Assembly: GCA_024742495.1 (NCBI GenBank)
Contig: JANSYJ010000001.1
Location: 248,001-312,000, forward strand
From: Bacteroidota bacterium
GTDB taxonomy: Bacteria > Bacteroidota > Bacteroidia > Flavobacteriales > Schleiferiaceae
DNA length: 64,000 nt
Reading direction: 5' to 3'
The notes under the pieces are model-generated. The model worked only from the letters and a program-made list of their open reading frames with translations, did not search any database and had not been told where the DNA came from. Below, piece by piece: positions 9,075 to 19,446 of the stretch. The position numbers and the translations under genes were made by a program. How positions within the stretch are numbered: position 1 is the stretch's first letter; each line of letters starts with the position of its first letter.

Positions 9075-10046
9075 ATGGCACGCATTCTAACCGGAATTCA
9101 AAGTACAGGGGTACCTCACCTAGGCAATGCACTTGGTGCTATTGAGCCAGGGATTGAGATATCAAAGCAGGCAGGAAATGAATCCTTCTTTTTTATTGCA
9201 GACTTACATTCTTTAACCACAATTAAAGATGCTCAAGAACGCAAGCAAAGCGTTTACGCTGTGGCCGCGGCCTGGTTGGCCCTAGGTTTTGATGTGGAAA
9301 ATAATTTTTTCTATCGCCAAAGCGATATCCCCCAAGTAACAGAATTAACCTGGTATTTGTCCTGCTTTACGCCTTATCCCATGTTGGCCAATGCCCATAG
9401 TTTTAAGGATAAGAGTGATCGATTATCAGATGTTAATGCCGGACTATTTACCTATCCCGTGCTTATGGCCGCTGATATCTTATTGTACGATGCCGACCAA
9501 GTACCGGTGGGAAAAGATCAGCAGCAGCATTTAGAAATGGCCCGAGATATGGCGGGTGCCCTAAATAGGGGTGTAAACTCCGAAATTTTAAAGCTCCCAG
9601 AAGCGGTTATCCGAGAATCGGTTAAGACCGTTCCAGGTACTGATGGGCAAAAAATGAGCAAGAGCTATGGCAATACCATTGATCTTTTTGCACCTGCCAA
9701 GCAATTGAAAAAACAAGTGATGGGAATTACAACCGATAGCACCCCATTGGAGGAGCCTAAAAACCCTGACACTTGCAATGTATTTACCCTTTATGCGCTT
9801 TTGGCTGATGAGGCCCAAGTTTCGGAAATGCGCCAAAATTACCTCGGGGGAAATTATGGTTACGGACATGCCAAAAAAGCCCTATTGGAGCTAATTGTAA
9901 ATCGCTATAGTGAAGCTCGAGCTAAATATGATGCGCTAATGAGTGAACCCGAGATCATTGAAGAACAACTGCAAATTGGAGCCGAAAAAGTGCGGCCAAT
10001 TGCCAATGAAGTTGTTAAAAGGGTTCGCGCTAGTTTAGGCTATTAG
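9075..10046 (+). CDS. trpS: tryptophanyl-tRNA synthetase
   Basis: A class I aminoacyl-tRNA synthetase of 323 aa charging tRNA(Trp). The HIGH-type signature is PHLGNALG (14-21) and the KMSKS loop is KMSKSYGN (193-200). The middle segment [22 protein letters not shown] is typical of bacterial TrpRS. The start at 9075 is chosen because [12 protein letters not shown] is the usual N-terminus and a -7 promoter box covers the earlier ATG at 9054. Its stop codon overlaps the end of lepA by 4 nt in convergence. Confidence 0.95.
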   Translation: MARILTGIQSTGVPHLGNALGAIEPGIEISKQAGNESFFFIADLHSLTTIKDAQERKQSVYAVAAAWLALGFDVENNFFYRQSDIPQVTELTWYLSCFTPYPMLANAHSFKDKSDRLSDVNAGLFTYPVLMAADILLYDADQVPVGKDQQQHLEMARDMAGALNRGVNSEILKLPEAVIRESVKTVPGTDGQKMSKSYGNTIDLFAPAKQLKKQVMGITTDSTPLEEPKNPDTCNVFTLYALLADEAQVSEMRQNYLGGNYGYGHAKKALLELIVNRYSEARAKYDALMSEPEIIEEQLQIGAEKVRPIANEVVKRVRASLGY

Positions 10047-11839
10047 TCGTTAAGCTTTAGCACTGCTAAGAAGGCTTGCTGCGGGATTTCCACATTCCCA
10101 ACTTGACGCATTCTTTTCTTTCCTGCCTTTTGCTTTTCCAAAAGCTTACGTTTCCTAGAGATATCCCCACCATAACACTTGGCGGTTACATCTTTGCGCA
10201 GGGCGCTTAAGGTTTCACGGGCAATAATTTTTGCGCCAATGGCCGCTTGTATAGCGATCATAAATTGTTGGCGGGGAATCAACTCTTTGAGTTTTTCGCA
10301 AATCTTCTTACCTATATCGTAGGCATTACTGCGGTGAATTAATGCCGACAAGGCATCAACCGGTTCGCCATTGAGCATCACATCCACTTTTACCATATCG
10401 CTTTCGCGGTAGCCCGTAGGATGGTAATCAAAAGAAGCGTATCCTCTAGATATTGACTTCAATCGGTCGTAAAAGTCAAACACAATCTCCGCCAAGGGCA
10501 TGTCAAAGGTCATTTCAACCCGCTCCGAAGTGAGGTAAACCTGATTTTTTAGAATGCCCCTTTTCTCAATAGCCAAATTCATTACCGCCCCTACATAATC
10601 AGCCTTAGTAATAATCTGGGCCTTTATATAAGGTTCTTCCATGCGTTCCATCTTGGTGGGATCTGGGAATTCTGTTGGGTTGTTCACGATCACCATCGTA
10701 TCTGGATCCTTCTTCATAAAGGAATGGTAAGAAACATTGGGAACCGTGGTAATTACCGTCATATTAAATTCCCGTTCCAGGCGCTCTTGGATAATCTCCA
10801 TATGTAGCATCCCTAAGAATCCGCAACGGAAGCCAAATCCCAGTGCCGCAGAAGACTCCGGTTCGAAAGTGAGGGAGGCGTCATTTAACTGAAGTTTCTC
10901 CAGGGAATTTCTCAATTCCTCAAACTCATCTGTATCTACGGGGTAAATACCCGCAAAAACCATGGGCTTTACGTTCTCAAAACCTTCAATAGGTTTGTCT
11001 GCTGGTTTATCTACCGAAGTAATAGTGTCACCAACTTTAACCTCCTTGGCTTCTTTGATGCCCGAAATTATATAGCCTACATTACCGGTACCAATTTCTT
11101 TACGTGCTTCTTGTGTAAAGCGAAGCACGCCAATTTCATCTGCAAAATAGCGACTGCCGGTGTTCATAAATTTTACCGCTGAGCCACTTTTCATGGTGCC
11201 ATTTACCACCTTAAAGAAGGCTTCGATGCCGCGATAAGGATTAAAAACCGAATCAAAAATTAGGGCTTGCAAGGGCGCATCAGGATCTCCTTCCGGCGCT
11301 GGAATACGCTTTACCACCGCTTCTAAAATATCCAGGATACCAATACCCGTTTTAGCAGAGGCCAAAATGATATCCTCATCTTCGCAACCAATAAGATCAA
11401 TAATCTGATCCTTTACTTCTTCTGGATTGGCACTTGGTAAATCAACCTTATTTAAAACCGGAATGATTTCCAAATCATGCTCCAGGGCTAAATAAAGGTT
11501 AGAGATGGTTTGGGCCTGAATGCCTTGAGCGGCATCAACCACTAATAAAGCTCCCTCGCAGGCCGCTATTGCCCGGGATACTTCGTATGAGAAGTCCACA
11601 TGCCCGGGAGTATCAATTAGGTTAAAGGTGTATTCCTCTCCTTGAAAAGGAAAGTTCATTTGAATCGCATGGCTTTTTATGGTTATCCCGCGTTCGCGCT
11701 CCAAATCCATATCATCCAATAATTGATTCTTTGCTTGGCGGTCCGAAACCGTCTGAGTATGCTCCAACAATCGGTCTGCCAAGGTGCTCTTGCCGTGATC
11801 GATGTGGGCAATAATGCAGAAATTACGGAGCTTCGTCAT
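10043..11839 (-). CDS. lepA: elongation factor 4 (LepA)
   Basis: LepA is a ribosome-associated GTPase related to EF-G and is linked to translation under stress and to 30S biogenesis. The G1 loop AHIDHGKST is at 11-19 and NKVDLPSA forms the NKxD motif. The C-terminal domain specific to LepA ([20 protein letters not shown]) is complete. The ATG at 11839 ([18 protein letters not shown]) gives 598 aa, the family length; in-frame ATGs at 11845, 11854 and 11860 are possible but add only MKMRPMK-type residues. The gene is isolated and converges with trpS. Confidence 0.95.
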   Translation of the reverse strand: MTKLRNFCIIAHIDHGKSTLADRLLEHTQTVSDRQAKNQLLDDMDLERERGITIKSHAIQMNFPFQGEEYTFNLIDTPGHVDFSYEVSRAIAACEGALLVVDAAQGIQAQTISNLYLALEHDLEIIPVLNKVDLPSANPEEVKDQIIDLIGCEDEDIILASAKTGIGILDILEAVVKRIPAPEGDPDAPLQALIFDSVFNPYRGIEAFFKVVNGTMKSGSAVKFMNTGSRYFADEIGVLRFTQEARKEIGTGNVGYIISGIKEAKEVKVGDTITSVDKPADKPIEGFENVKPMVFAGIYPVDTDEFEELRNSLEKLQLNDASLTFEPESSAALGFGFRCGFLGMLHMEIIQERLEREFNMTVITTVPNVSYHSFMKKDPDTMVIVNNPTEFPDPTKMERMEEPYIKAQIITKADYVGAVMNLAIEKRGILKNQVYLTSERVEMTFDMPLAEIVFDFYDRLKSISRGYASFDYHPTGYRESDMVKVDVMLNGEPVDALSALIHRSNAYDIGKKICEKLKELIPRQQFMIAIQAAIGAKIIARETLSALRKDVTAKCYGGDISRKRKLLEKQKAGKKRMRQVGNVEIPQQAFLAVLKLND

Positions 11840-11966
11840 CTTCATAGGGCGCATTTTCAAATCAAATGCGAAAGTACGTAAAAGCTTGGGCTGAATGCTA
11901 TTTAAGGCAATCTTGAATCATTAACAAAGTAAAACCCGTCGATAACTATAGGAAGGGGCATATTGA

Positions 11967-11997
11967 TTTGCATAATACCGCTTATCTGTTACTTTTA
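11967..11997 (+). promoter_or_regulatory. promoter of the first tandem T9SS paralogue
   Basis: TTTG (11967-11970), a 19-nt spacer and TACTTTTA (11990-11997) fit the Bacteroidota promoter pattern with one mismatch in the -7 box. The leader to the ATG at 12018 is about 14 nt. The same GTTAyTTTTACATT context recurs before the fourth paralogue. Confidence 0.6.
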
Positions 11998-12017
11998 CAT
12001 TCCTAAAGAAATCAGGC

Positions 12018-14393
12018 ATGAAATTTTTTAAACAATTGGCCATTATGGCGCTCTTTTTCCTTTTTGCAGGAAATCAAGCTGCCGAAGCCTCTCACTTCTC
12101 AAGTGGGGAAATTTATTATCGTTGGGCACCAACCGCTGCTGATTCGAGCAGATATGAAGTGTTCGTAAATTGGTACCGTAATAACAATGGGGTTAACATT
12201 ACCCAAACTACTCAAGTTGTTTGTATTACCAGTAGTTGTTTTTCAAACGTAACCTCCACCCTAAACCGCGTTATGCCACCTCCAGGCCAAGCTTCTCCAA
12301 ATGATGCTAACGGTGGATGGATTGTTCCTGGTTTAGATGAGTGTGCCAACGCAACCGATCCAAGCTATAAAGATCTTTCAATTCACAAATTCTCAGGTTT
12401 TGTTTCCTTACCGGGAACTTGTGGTGACTTTAAGTTCACCGCTAATGCAGTTTGCTGCCGTGACCAGTCCACCAACCTTTCAGCTTCTCCGAACATGTTC
12501 TTAGAGGCTAAGTTGAATAACACCCTGGGGGAAAGTTCTTCTCCAGAAATTCAAGCTCCAGCGGGAAAGGCTTTCTGTTTAACGCAGCCTGGTGCTAAGC
12601 CATTCCAGTTTATTCAAGCGGCAATTGATGCCGATGGCGATAGTATCCTTTACCGTTTTGGTCAACCTCAACAAGGTGTTCAATGTGGTCCTGGTGCTAA
12701 CATTGCATTCTCTGCTGGCTATACTGTAAATGCTCCATTCCCAAGTTCTACTGGTATTATTATTGACCAGAGTTCTGGAATTTTCACCTTTAGTCCCAAC
12801 CAACAAGGTTCTTACGTTGTAAAAATTGTAGTGGAAGACTGGCGTTTTGACCCAATCACCTTACAGTGGCTTAATATTGGTGAATCGGTACGCGAAATTC
12901 AGATTCCAGTTACCGCCAACTGTAACCCACTTTCTGCGGATGGTCCAAGGCTTTCCTTAAGCGCCGCTACTAACAATGCCTCGATTCAAAACTACACCAG
13001 AGCCGACATCGACTCTATGAAAGCTGCCTATAATATGCGCTTTTTCTTTGGTGAAGATTCAATTCCGGTGAATAACCCTACTGTATTCCAAATTCCAGTA
13101 TTCCAGGGTTATCAATGTTTTGACTCTATTGTATCTATTGAATTCAGTAACAACATCCGTTGTTCTTCAGTAGAGCCTACCGACTTTCGTTTAATTGGCC
13201 CAGACGGAGTTTCTCGTCCGGTTGTTGATGTAGAAACGAACTGTCAGTTCTTAGTTACTCGGGTACTCGATCTTAAGTTAAACCAGCCGCTTGATGTGGA
13301 TGGTACTTATGTATTGCAAATTCGTCGCGGTAATGATGGAACTACCCTCCTTAACGAGTGTGGTATTGAACTATCCGAATTTTACACCTTCTTAATTCCG
13401 GTAAGTGGTTGTCCTGCGCCTACCTATGAAATGGAAGGATTAACCGTAGAGCGTGATGTTGATGTACGTATTGATTGGTCTGGAAACGCCGCTTTACAAG
13501 ACCCTGCGATCCTTGCTACTTTTAACTCTTGGAATATTTTCCGTGCCGATTCCGGAGTTCGTCCATTTACCTTATTAAAGGTACTCGATGATCCTAATGC
13601 TCGCTTCTTTGTAGATAGCTTTGATCAGAATGGATACTATGTAGATAATTTCATTTACGACTATCAAGTACAATTGGTTTACAACGGAAAAGGAAGGATT
13701 CCTAGTGGTTTCTGTTCTACCATAAACCTCCGTGTGGATAGCGCCAAGCGCAGTGAGAATAATTTACCCCTTTTCTGGAATCATTACAATTGCATCGATC
13801 AATCGGTTCGTAATTATGATGTGTTTAATGGAAAACGCGATACGAACTTAGTTGCGCCAGGAATACGCAATTGGGATCTGGTTACCCAAACCACGGATAC
13901 CTTTGCGAGTATTAGCGTTCCCGCCGCCGATTCTGCGACCCAAGGAACCTATGTAGCCCGTGTAGTTGCTCGCAATGTAAACGGATCCACCCGCACCGAC
14001 TCCTCGGAATCTAACTGGATCTATTATTTCATCACCTATTTCCCTCCAGCGCCACCGGTAATTCCACCAGTAGTTGGTGAAGTGTTAATCCCTAATGTGA
14101 TTACACCTAATGGAGATATGGTTAATGACCGTTTCTTTATTGAAGCTCCAGCCGATGGAGGTGTTCAATACGAGAGAATTTCAATTAGCATTTACAACCG
14201 TCATGGTGAGCGCGTTTTCCAAGATGAAAACTTCGCAGACCGCAATACCCGCGAATTAGGTTGGGAGGGTGTAAACAACTCCGGTCAGAAATTGGCTTCT
14301 GGAGTTTATTACTACGTAATCCAAATGGATAACCCTACAACCAGTGAGTCACAAACCCTTCAAGGGAACTTGACCATCAACAGCGGTATTTAA
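12018..14393 (+). CDS. T9SS-secreted surface protein, tandem paralogue 1
   Basis: A 791 aa secreted protein with signal peptide MKFFKQLAIMALFFLFAGNQAAEA. The mature protein starts SHFSSGEIYYRWAP, the opening of a cysteine-rich beta-sandwich module (about 25-310) with paired cysteines (TSSCF, PGTCGDFKF, CCRDQS, TANCNP). Ig/FN3-like domains follow (YQCFDSIVSIEFSNN, then ERDVDVRIDWSGN). The CHU_C/type B sorting domain is at 689-791 (IPNVITPNGD, SIYNRHGERVF, GVYYYVIQ), which targets the protein through the type IX system. It has its own promoter and terminator. Codon use is the most biased of the four copies, suggesting strong expression. The exact role (adhesin, gliding, matrix) is unknown. Confidence 0.88.
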   Translation: MKFFKQLAIMALFFLFAGNQAAEASHFSSGEIYYRWAPTAADSSRYEVFVNWYRNNNGVNITQTTQVVCITSSCFSNVTSTLNRVMPPPGQASPNDANGGWIVPGLDECANATDPSYKDLSIHKFSGFVSLPGTCGDFKFTANAVCCRDQSTNLSASPNMFLEAKLNNTLGESSSPEIQAPAGKAFCLTQPGAKPFQFIQAAIDADGDSILYRFGQPQQGVQCGPGANIAFSAGYTVNAPFPSSTGIIIDQSSGIFTFSPNQQGSYVVKIVVEDWRFDPITLQWLNIGESVREIQIPVTANCNPLSADGPRLSLSAATNNASIQNYTRADIDSMKAAYNMRFFFGEDSIPVNNPTVFQIPVFQGYQCFDSIVSIEFSNNIRCSSVEPTDFRLIGPDGVSRPVVDVETNCQFLVTRVLDLKLNQPLDVDGTYVLQIRRGNDGTTLLNECGIELSEFYTFLIPVSGCPAPTYEMEGLTVERDVDVRIDWSGNAALQDPAILATFNSWNIFRADSGVRPFTLLKVLDDPNARFFVDSFDQNGYYVDNFIYDYQVQLVYNGKGRIPSGFCSTINLRVDSAKRSENNLPLFWNHYNCIDQSVRNYDVFNGKRDTNLVAPGIRNWDLVTQTTDTFASISVPAADSATQGTYVARVVARNVNGSTRTDSSESNWIYYFITYFPPAPPVIPPVVGEVLIPNVITPNGDMVNDRFFIEAPADGGVQYERISISIYNRHGERVFQDENFADRNTRELGWEGVNNSGQKLASGVYYYVIQMDNPTTSESQTLQGNLTINSGI

Positions 14394-14420
14394 AATCATA
14401 AAAACCTTCGTAAACTCAAA

Positions 14421-14449
14421 GCCCTAGCGAATTTGCTAGGGCTTTTTTT
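14421..14449 (+). terminator. terminator after paralogue 1
   Basis: Perfect 8-bp arms GCCCTAGC (14421-14428) and GCTAGGGC (14435-14442) with a 6-nt loop, then seven T. It ends transcription 28 nt after the paralogue 1 stop, so paralogue 2 needs its own promoter. Confidence 0.9.
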
Positions 14450-14544
14450 ATGCTTTTTGGCTCTCACTCAGTTAAAGGGACTATAGGTTTCTTTGCTCTT
14501 TCAAGAGCCTTGCTTCGGCCTTAGTTTAGATTTAAAATTAAGCT

Positions 14545-16956
14545 ATGACCTATATGCTACGTTCCTTTATAAGCCTGATGGCTTTATCCTTATTTTTTCT
14601 TGCTGGCCCCCAAGCCCAGGCCTCACATTACTCCAGTGGCGAAATATTCTATCGCTGGTCGCCAACGCCTAGCGACTCGCTGCGCTACGAGGTTTGTGTT
14701 TATTTCTATCGCAATAATAATGGCGCTCAAATTCCAAATCAGCCTATAAACATTTGTGTGTCGAGTAGCTGTTTTGCGGATGTAACGGCATTGCTTAATA
14801 AAGATTTGCCCCCTCCCGGAATGGCCTCACCTGGCGACCCTAATGGAGGTTGGATTGTACCCGGTTTAGATGAGTGTGCTGATGCCTCCGACCCAGACTA
14901 TAAAGATCTATCGGCTCATATTTGGTGCGGCTATGTAACGCTACCCGGAACCTGTGGCGATTTTGAGTTTAAAGCAGCCGCCCCTTGTTGTAGGGATCTT
15001 TCCGACAATCTACTTGGTTCCTCGGGCCGAAATATGATGCTTTCCGCAGCCCTTAATAATACCCTTGGTGAAAACTCCTCTCCTGAAATTCAAGCTCCCG
15101 CTGGTAAGGCCTTTTGCCTCAGCCAAGCCGGCGCCCGACCCTTCGAATTTATTCAAGCAGCCATTGATGCCGATGGCGACAGTATCGTTTATCGTTTTGG
15201 GAATCCTCAGGAATCCTCAGGACCAGCGAATTCATTTACCGCTGCTTATTGCGGATCAGCCACTAATATTCCCTTTGCCCCAGGCTATACCGTAAACAAT
15301 CCTTTTCCCAGTAGCACTGGAATTATTATCGATCAACAAAATGGGATATTTCGCTTTAGTCCTAGCCAACAAGGTTCCTATGTAGTAAAAATTATTGTAG
15401 AAGATTGGCGCTTAGATCCCCTTCATCTTATTTGGGTGAATATTGGTACTACCATTCGTGAAATTCAAATTCCGGTAACCGCCAATTGCAATCCCAACTC
15501 CTCTGGGGGACCAAGGCTGGCATTAGGATCTTCCTCAAACAATGCCAGTATTCAAAATTATACTCAAGCTCAGATAGACAGTATGATGGCCCTTTACAAT
15601 ATGCTCCGATTTGCCGGCAACGACAGCTCGGGCTCTGGCGCCAACCTCCTACATCAAATTCCGGTTTTTCAAGGTTACCAATGTTTCGATAGCATCGTTT
15701 CTATAGAGTTTAATAATAATGTTCGCTGCTCCTCAGTAGACCCCACCGACTTTAGGCTTATTGGCCCCGATGGAATTAGCAGGCCGATTATTGCCGCAGA
15801 AACCAATTGCCAGTTCCTCGTTACCCGCCATGTAAACTTGCGCCTCGAAAAACCGCTAGACGTAGATGGCAATTACGTTCTTCAAATAAGACGCGGTAAT
15901 GATGGAAATACCCTCACTAATGAATGTGGCATTGAACTGCCTGAATTCTATACCTTTTTAATTCCCGTAAGCGGCTGCCCAAAACCCATTTATAATTTAG
16001 ATGGATTAACAGTCCAGCGAGATGTATTTGTACGAATAGATTGGTCGGGAAATAACGACCTTCAAAACCCGGCTATTCTTCAAAATTTTGATGCTTGGAA
16101 TATCTATCGATCAGAGAAAAATCAAAGCTCCTTTAGCCTCATTAAGGTTATCAAAGATCCCAATGCACGGTTTTTCGTTGATAGCATGGACCAAAATGGC
16201 TTTTATGTAGATCACCACGAATACGACTATCAGGTGCAACTGGTTTATAATGGCAAAGGCAGAAGTACTAGTCGAGCCTGTAGGAATATACTTCTCCGCA
16301 TCGACGAAAGTCAAAAAACCGAAGCCGAACTTCCCTTGTTTTGGAACCACTTTGAATGCATTGATGCTTCGGTTAGAAATTACGATGTTTTTGTTGGAAA
16401 GCGCGATTCTAGCCTAGCTGATCCCGGTATTCGTAAATGGCAGCGGATAAATCAAACTACCGACACCACTGCCATTATAAACCTACCGAGTAGTAGCGCC
16501 GAAAATCAAGGCACCTATGTAAGTAGAGTAGTGGCGCGAAACGTCAATGGCTCTAGCCGGGTAGACTCTTCCGAATCCAATTGGATCTATTATTTTATAA
16601 ACCACTATCCACCTCAAGAGCCCGAACCAGATTTGAAACCGGGAGCAGTACTAATTCCAAATATTATTACTCCAAATGGCGATGGCGTCAACGACCGCTT
16701 CTTTATTGCCACGCCAGAAAATGGTGTTCAGTTTGAGCAGATCAGTTTAAGCATCTACAATCGTCATGGAGAGGAAGTGTTCAGAGATGCCGCCTTCCAC
16801 CAGAGTAATAGTCGCGAAAACGGCTGGGGCGGGCTAAACCAAGCCGGACAAAAACTTAGTTCTGGTGTATATTTTTACGTGATTCAGCTTCAAAACCCAT
16901 CTACCAATGAAAGTCAAACCCTTAATGGCAGCCTTACGCTGAACAGCACTAAGTAA
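14545..16956 (+). CDS. T9SS-secreted surface protein, tandem paralogue 2
   Basis: An 803 aa close relative of paralogue 1, collinear over nearly the whole length. The signal peptide ends at PQAQA and the mature protein starts SHYSSGEIFYRWSP. All of the paired cysteines of copy 1 are kept (SSCF, GTCGDFEF, CCRDLS, TANCNP, YQCF, VRCSS) and an extra Cys appears in IWCGYV. A short insertion near residues 224-236 (ESSGPANSFTAAY) begins at a 10-bp tandem duplication. The sorting domain at 702-803 has the full IPNIITPNGDGVNDRFF signature. Codon bias is much weaker than in copy 1. A weak -7 candidate TAGATTTA lies at 14527-14534. Confidence 0.88.
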   Translation: MTYMLRSFISLMALSLFFLAGPQAQASHYSSGEIFYRWSPTPSDSLRYEVCVYFYRNNNGAQIPNQPINICVSSSCFADVTALLNKDLPPPGMASPGDPNGGWIVPGLDECADASDPDYKDLSAHIWCGYVTLPGTCGDFEFKAAAPCCRDLSDNLLGSSGRNMMLSAALNNTLGENSSPEIQAPAGKAFCLSQAGARPFEFIQAAIDADGDSIVYRFGNPQESSGPANSFTAAYCGSATNIPFAPGYTVNNPFPSSTGIIIDQQNGIFRFSPSQQGSYVVKIIVEDWRLDPLHLIWVNIGTTIREIQIPVTANCNPNSSGGPRLALGSSSNNASIQNYTQAQIDSMMALYNMLRFAGNDSSGSGANLLHQIPVFQGYQCFDSIVSIEFNNNVRCSSVDPTDFRLIGPDGISRPIIAAETNCQFLVTRHVNLRLEKPLDVDGNYVLQIRRGNDGNTLTNECGIELPEFYTFLIPVSGCPKPIYNLDGLTVQRDVFVRIDWSGNNDLQNPAILQNFDAWNIYRSEKNQSSFSLIKVIKDPNARFFVDSMDQNGFYVDHHEYDYQVQLVYNGKGRSTSRACRNILLRIDESQKTEAELPLFWNHFECIDASVRNYDVFVGKRDSSLADPGIRKWQRINQTTDTTAIINLPSSSAENQGTYVSRVVARNVNGSSRVDSSESNWIYYFINHYPPQEPEPDLKPGAVLIPNIITPNGDGVNDRFFIATPENGVQFEQISLSIYNRHGEEVFRDAAFHQSNSRENGWGGLNQAGQKLSSGVYFYVIQLQNPSTNESQTLNGSLTLNSTK
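15201..15220 (+). repeat. 10-bp tandem duplication inside paralogue 2
   Basis: GAATCCTCAG occurs twice in direct succession. The unit is not a multiple of three, so loss or gain of one copy would shift the frame. It coincides with the start of an insertion that the other three paralogues lack. Confidence 0.9.
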
Positions 16957-16975
16957 TTGAGTCTGCAATGATAAT

Positions 16976-17025
16976 AGCTTCGGTTTAGGGTAAAAGGTCT
17001 TAAACCGAAGCTAATTTTACCCTAA
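16976..17025 (+). promoter_or_regulatory. two overlapping, mutually exclusive inverted repeats between paralogues 2 and 3
   Basis: Dyad A pairs AGCTTCGGTTTA (16976-16987) with TAAACCGAAGCT (17001-17012), 12 perfect pairs. Dyad B pairs TTAGGGTAAAA (16985-16995) with TTTTACCCTAA (17015-17025), 11 perfect pairs. The 5' arms overlap and the A 3' arm lies in the B loop, so both cannot form at once. No T-run follows. It could be the 3' end of paralogue 2 mRNA, a leader switch for paralogue 3, or a DNA dyad. Confidence 0.55.
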
Positions 17026-17114
17026 GCTTCCACTAAGAGAGAGGCCCGTTCAACTAAATCGAGCTTTACGCTTAGGCAGTCATTTTATATTTTCACCTAC
17101 CAATCAAGTTCTGT

Positions 17115-19427
17115 ATGTTAACCTATATTAAGAATTCGCTTCTCTTCCTTTTTTTATGCATTGCCATTAGCCCGGCCAAAGCCAGTCATGACAGTTATGG
17201 TGAAATATATTATCGCTGGGCTCCAACTGCTACCGACTCACTTCGCTATGAAATTATTGTTGATTGGTTTTGGCATCTCGCCGGAGCGAGCAGTAATGCT
17301 ACCGAGGATATTTGCATTAGAAGCAGTTGTTTTAGCGATACAACTATCAGCTTAAATAAGCTCATTCCACCTAGCCATTTGGCTGCAGCAGGAGATCCTA
17401 GTGCTTGGGCCATAGTAACCGAGAATAGTTGCGCGGATAGCAATGATCCCAATTACAGCCGCCTTCAAATTATGCGTTATAGCGGCTTTATAAGTTTACC
17501 GGGAACCTGTGGCGATTTCAAATTCTCAACTATAGGTGCACCCTATACCTACGGTCTCAGTGATAACCTCAATTCTTCTAGCCTTAATTTTTATCTAGAG
17601 GCAACTTTAAACAATACGCTCGGGGAAAGTTCCTCGGCTCAAATCACCAGTTCTCCCATGGTGAGTTTATGTGTGAAACCATCTACCGCCCTCGAAAGCA
17701 TTTTCTATCAACATGCTTTTGACCCAGAAGGAGACAGTATCGTTTACCGCTTGAGCCATTCCTTAGGAGGTCCCATTTGTGGTCCTTCCGGTCCAATTCC
17801 CTATTTACCTGGCTTTACCTCCAATAACCCTATTCCCAGTCATACTGGTTTAAACTTCGATCCACGTTACGGGCGATTTGCCCTTAAAGCAAGTCAGCAA
17901 GGTTCTTATAATTTAAGGGTAGTGGTGGAGTCTTGGACCTTTGATCCTATCTCTTTGCAATGGCTGATGCAAAGCAGCTCCAGCAGAGAAATCGCTGTGG
18001 GTGTTACCGCGAACTGTGATCCCCTGAGTCAGACTAGTCTAAACCTCAACTCTTCTATGCCAGGCATCTACAGTCAAAATTATTTTAGTGGATCACAAAT
18101 AGATAGTTTACGAGGAGCATATAATGTTAATCAAATCCACATCGACTCCGCTGCTGGCACTTCAATTAGCTTTTACAACGATTACCAGTGTCTCCAGTCC
18201 CTTATCCCCTTGGAGTTTGATAAAGCCCTTCGAAAGAATAGCGTGGATGAGACCGATTTTAGAGTCTTAGGACCAGATAGTATTGCCCGTCCCGTGCTGG
18301 CCATTATAGACAGCTGCGATAGTGATCTCTGTTCAAAAATATACCTGCAACTATTACACCCTCTCGTGAAAAACGGGAACTATCTATTGCAAATAAAAAC
18401 CGGGAATGATGGCAATACTCTTATCAGCGAATGCGGATATATGGTGCCTGAGTTTACAAGTTTCATTATACCCTTGAATAACTGCCCTAGCCCTAGCTAT
18501 CAGTTAAACCAAGTGACCTTAAAAGATGATCGCAATATAATGGTTCATTGGACGGGAAGTCCCGAGCTACAAGACTCATCGGTTTATGCCCTTTTCCAAT
18601 CTTGGGATCTTTTTGTAAGCAAGAACAATGGCCCTTGGCAGCTGGAGAAAAGAATTTTGGATCCCCTTGCCCGTCGTTATCAGATGGACTTTGGAGGCAG
18701 CAGACAGGAGGTCGATCAGAATAATTACAAGTTTAAGCTAGATCTTAATTATGCCGGTTCCAAATGGGGAGAAACCCGCTCTTGTACTAATATTCTCCTT
18801 CAAAGCAGCTCCGTGCAAAGTACCGCTGTGGCTGATGTGGTGCAGCTTCAATGGAATCACTATGAATGCTTGCCGGCTAATTCGCGGAAGTATTACCTGC
18901 AATACGGGCGCTACCATCAAAATATAAACATCAATTGGCAGCCCCCAATCATTGTGCAAGGAAACTCAGCGAGTATCAGTCTTCCAAAAACCGCCGGGTC
19001 TGGCACTTACGCCATTCGTGTGTATGCTCGAGCAGATGGAAATCGGCTTTTACCCTCCGAATCAAATTGGCTGATGCATGATATGAGCCTTGACCCTAAT
19101 CAAGTAAGTGGCCAGCAAAGTTCCTGGATAATACCCAATTTAATAAGTCCGAATGGCGATGGACAAAATGATCGATTCTTCTTTATTATTCCACCTGCCG
19201 ATGCTGGGGTTCAGCAAATTGCATTGCGCATTTATAATAGAGATGGGGTTTTAAAGTTTGAAGACTTGGCCTTCCAAAATAATAACAATCCCAATATGGG
19301 TTGGGACGGAAGCGACCTCAATGGCAATGCGGTAGCAAAGGGAGTTTACTTTTATCTTATAAGTTACATCAATCCCAATACCGGTCAAAATGTAAACCTA
19401 CAAGGTAGTGTAAGTGTGCTTCGTTAA
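17115..19427 (+). CDS. T9SS-secreted surface protein, tandem paralogue 3
   Basis: A 770 aa member of the tandem family. Signal peptide MLTYIKNSLLFLFLCIAISPAKA; mature start SHDSYGEIYYRWAP. The N-terminal module is recognisable (IRSSCFSDTT, PGTCGDFKF) but the double cysteine CCRD of copies 1, 2 and 4 is lost, replaced around GAPYTYGLSD, and the RCSS cysteine has become RKNS, so at least one disulphide has changed. The sorting domain at 671-770 is intact (IPNLISPNGDGQNDRFF, LRIYNRDGVLKFED, GVYFYLISY). It sits 158 nt after copy 2; TATATTTT at 17086-17093 is a weak -7 candidate. It groups with copy 4 by loss of the RCSS cysteine and by its FN3-like region. Function unknown. Confidence 0.87.
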   Translation: MLTYIKNSLLFLFLCIAISPAKASHDSYGEIYYRWAPTATDSLRYEIIVDWFWHLAGASSNATEDICIRSSCFSDTTISLNKLIPPSHLAAAGDPSAWAIVTENSCADSNDPNYSRLQIMRYSGFISLPGTCGDFKFSTIGAPYTYGLSDNLNSSSLNFYLEATLNNTLGESSSAQITSSPMVSLCVKPSTALESIFYQHAFDPEGDSIVYRLSHSLGGPICGPSGPIPYLPGFTSNNPIPSHTGLNFDPRYGRFALKASQQGSYNLRVVVESWTFDPISLQWLMQSSSSREIAVGVTANCDPLSQTSLNLNSSMPGIYSQNYFSGSQIDSLRGAYNVNQIHIDSAAGTSISFYNDYQCLQSLIPLEFDKALRKNSVDETDFRVLGPDSIARPVLAIIDSCDSDLCSKIYLQLLHPLVKNGNYLLQIKTGNDGNTLISECGYMVPEFTSFIIPLNNCPSPSYQLNQVTLKDDRNIMVHWTGSPELQDSSVYALFQSWDLFVSKNNGPWQLEKRILDPLARRYQMDFGGSRQEVDQNNYKFKLDLNYAGSKWGETRSCTNILLQSSSVQSTAVADVVQLQWNHYECLPANSRKYYLQYGRYHQNININWQPPIIVQGNSASISLPKTAGSGTYAIRVYARADGNRLLPSESNWLMHDMSLDPNQVSGQQSSWIIPNLISPNGDGQNDRFFFIIPPADAGVQQIALRIYNRDGVLKFEDLAFQNNNNPNMGWDGSDLNGNAVAKGVYFYLISYINPNTGQNVNLQGSVSVLR

Positions 19428-19446
19428 GATTAATTTGAAGGAATGC

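Noticed and set aside
14495-14508. Small hairpin GCTCTT-TC-AAGAGC before paralogue 2
   Set aside because: The 2-nt loop is too tight and there is no T-run; probably chance.
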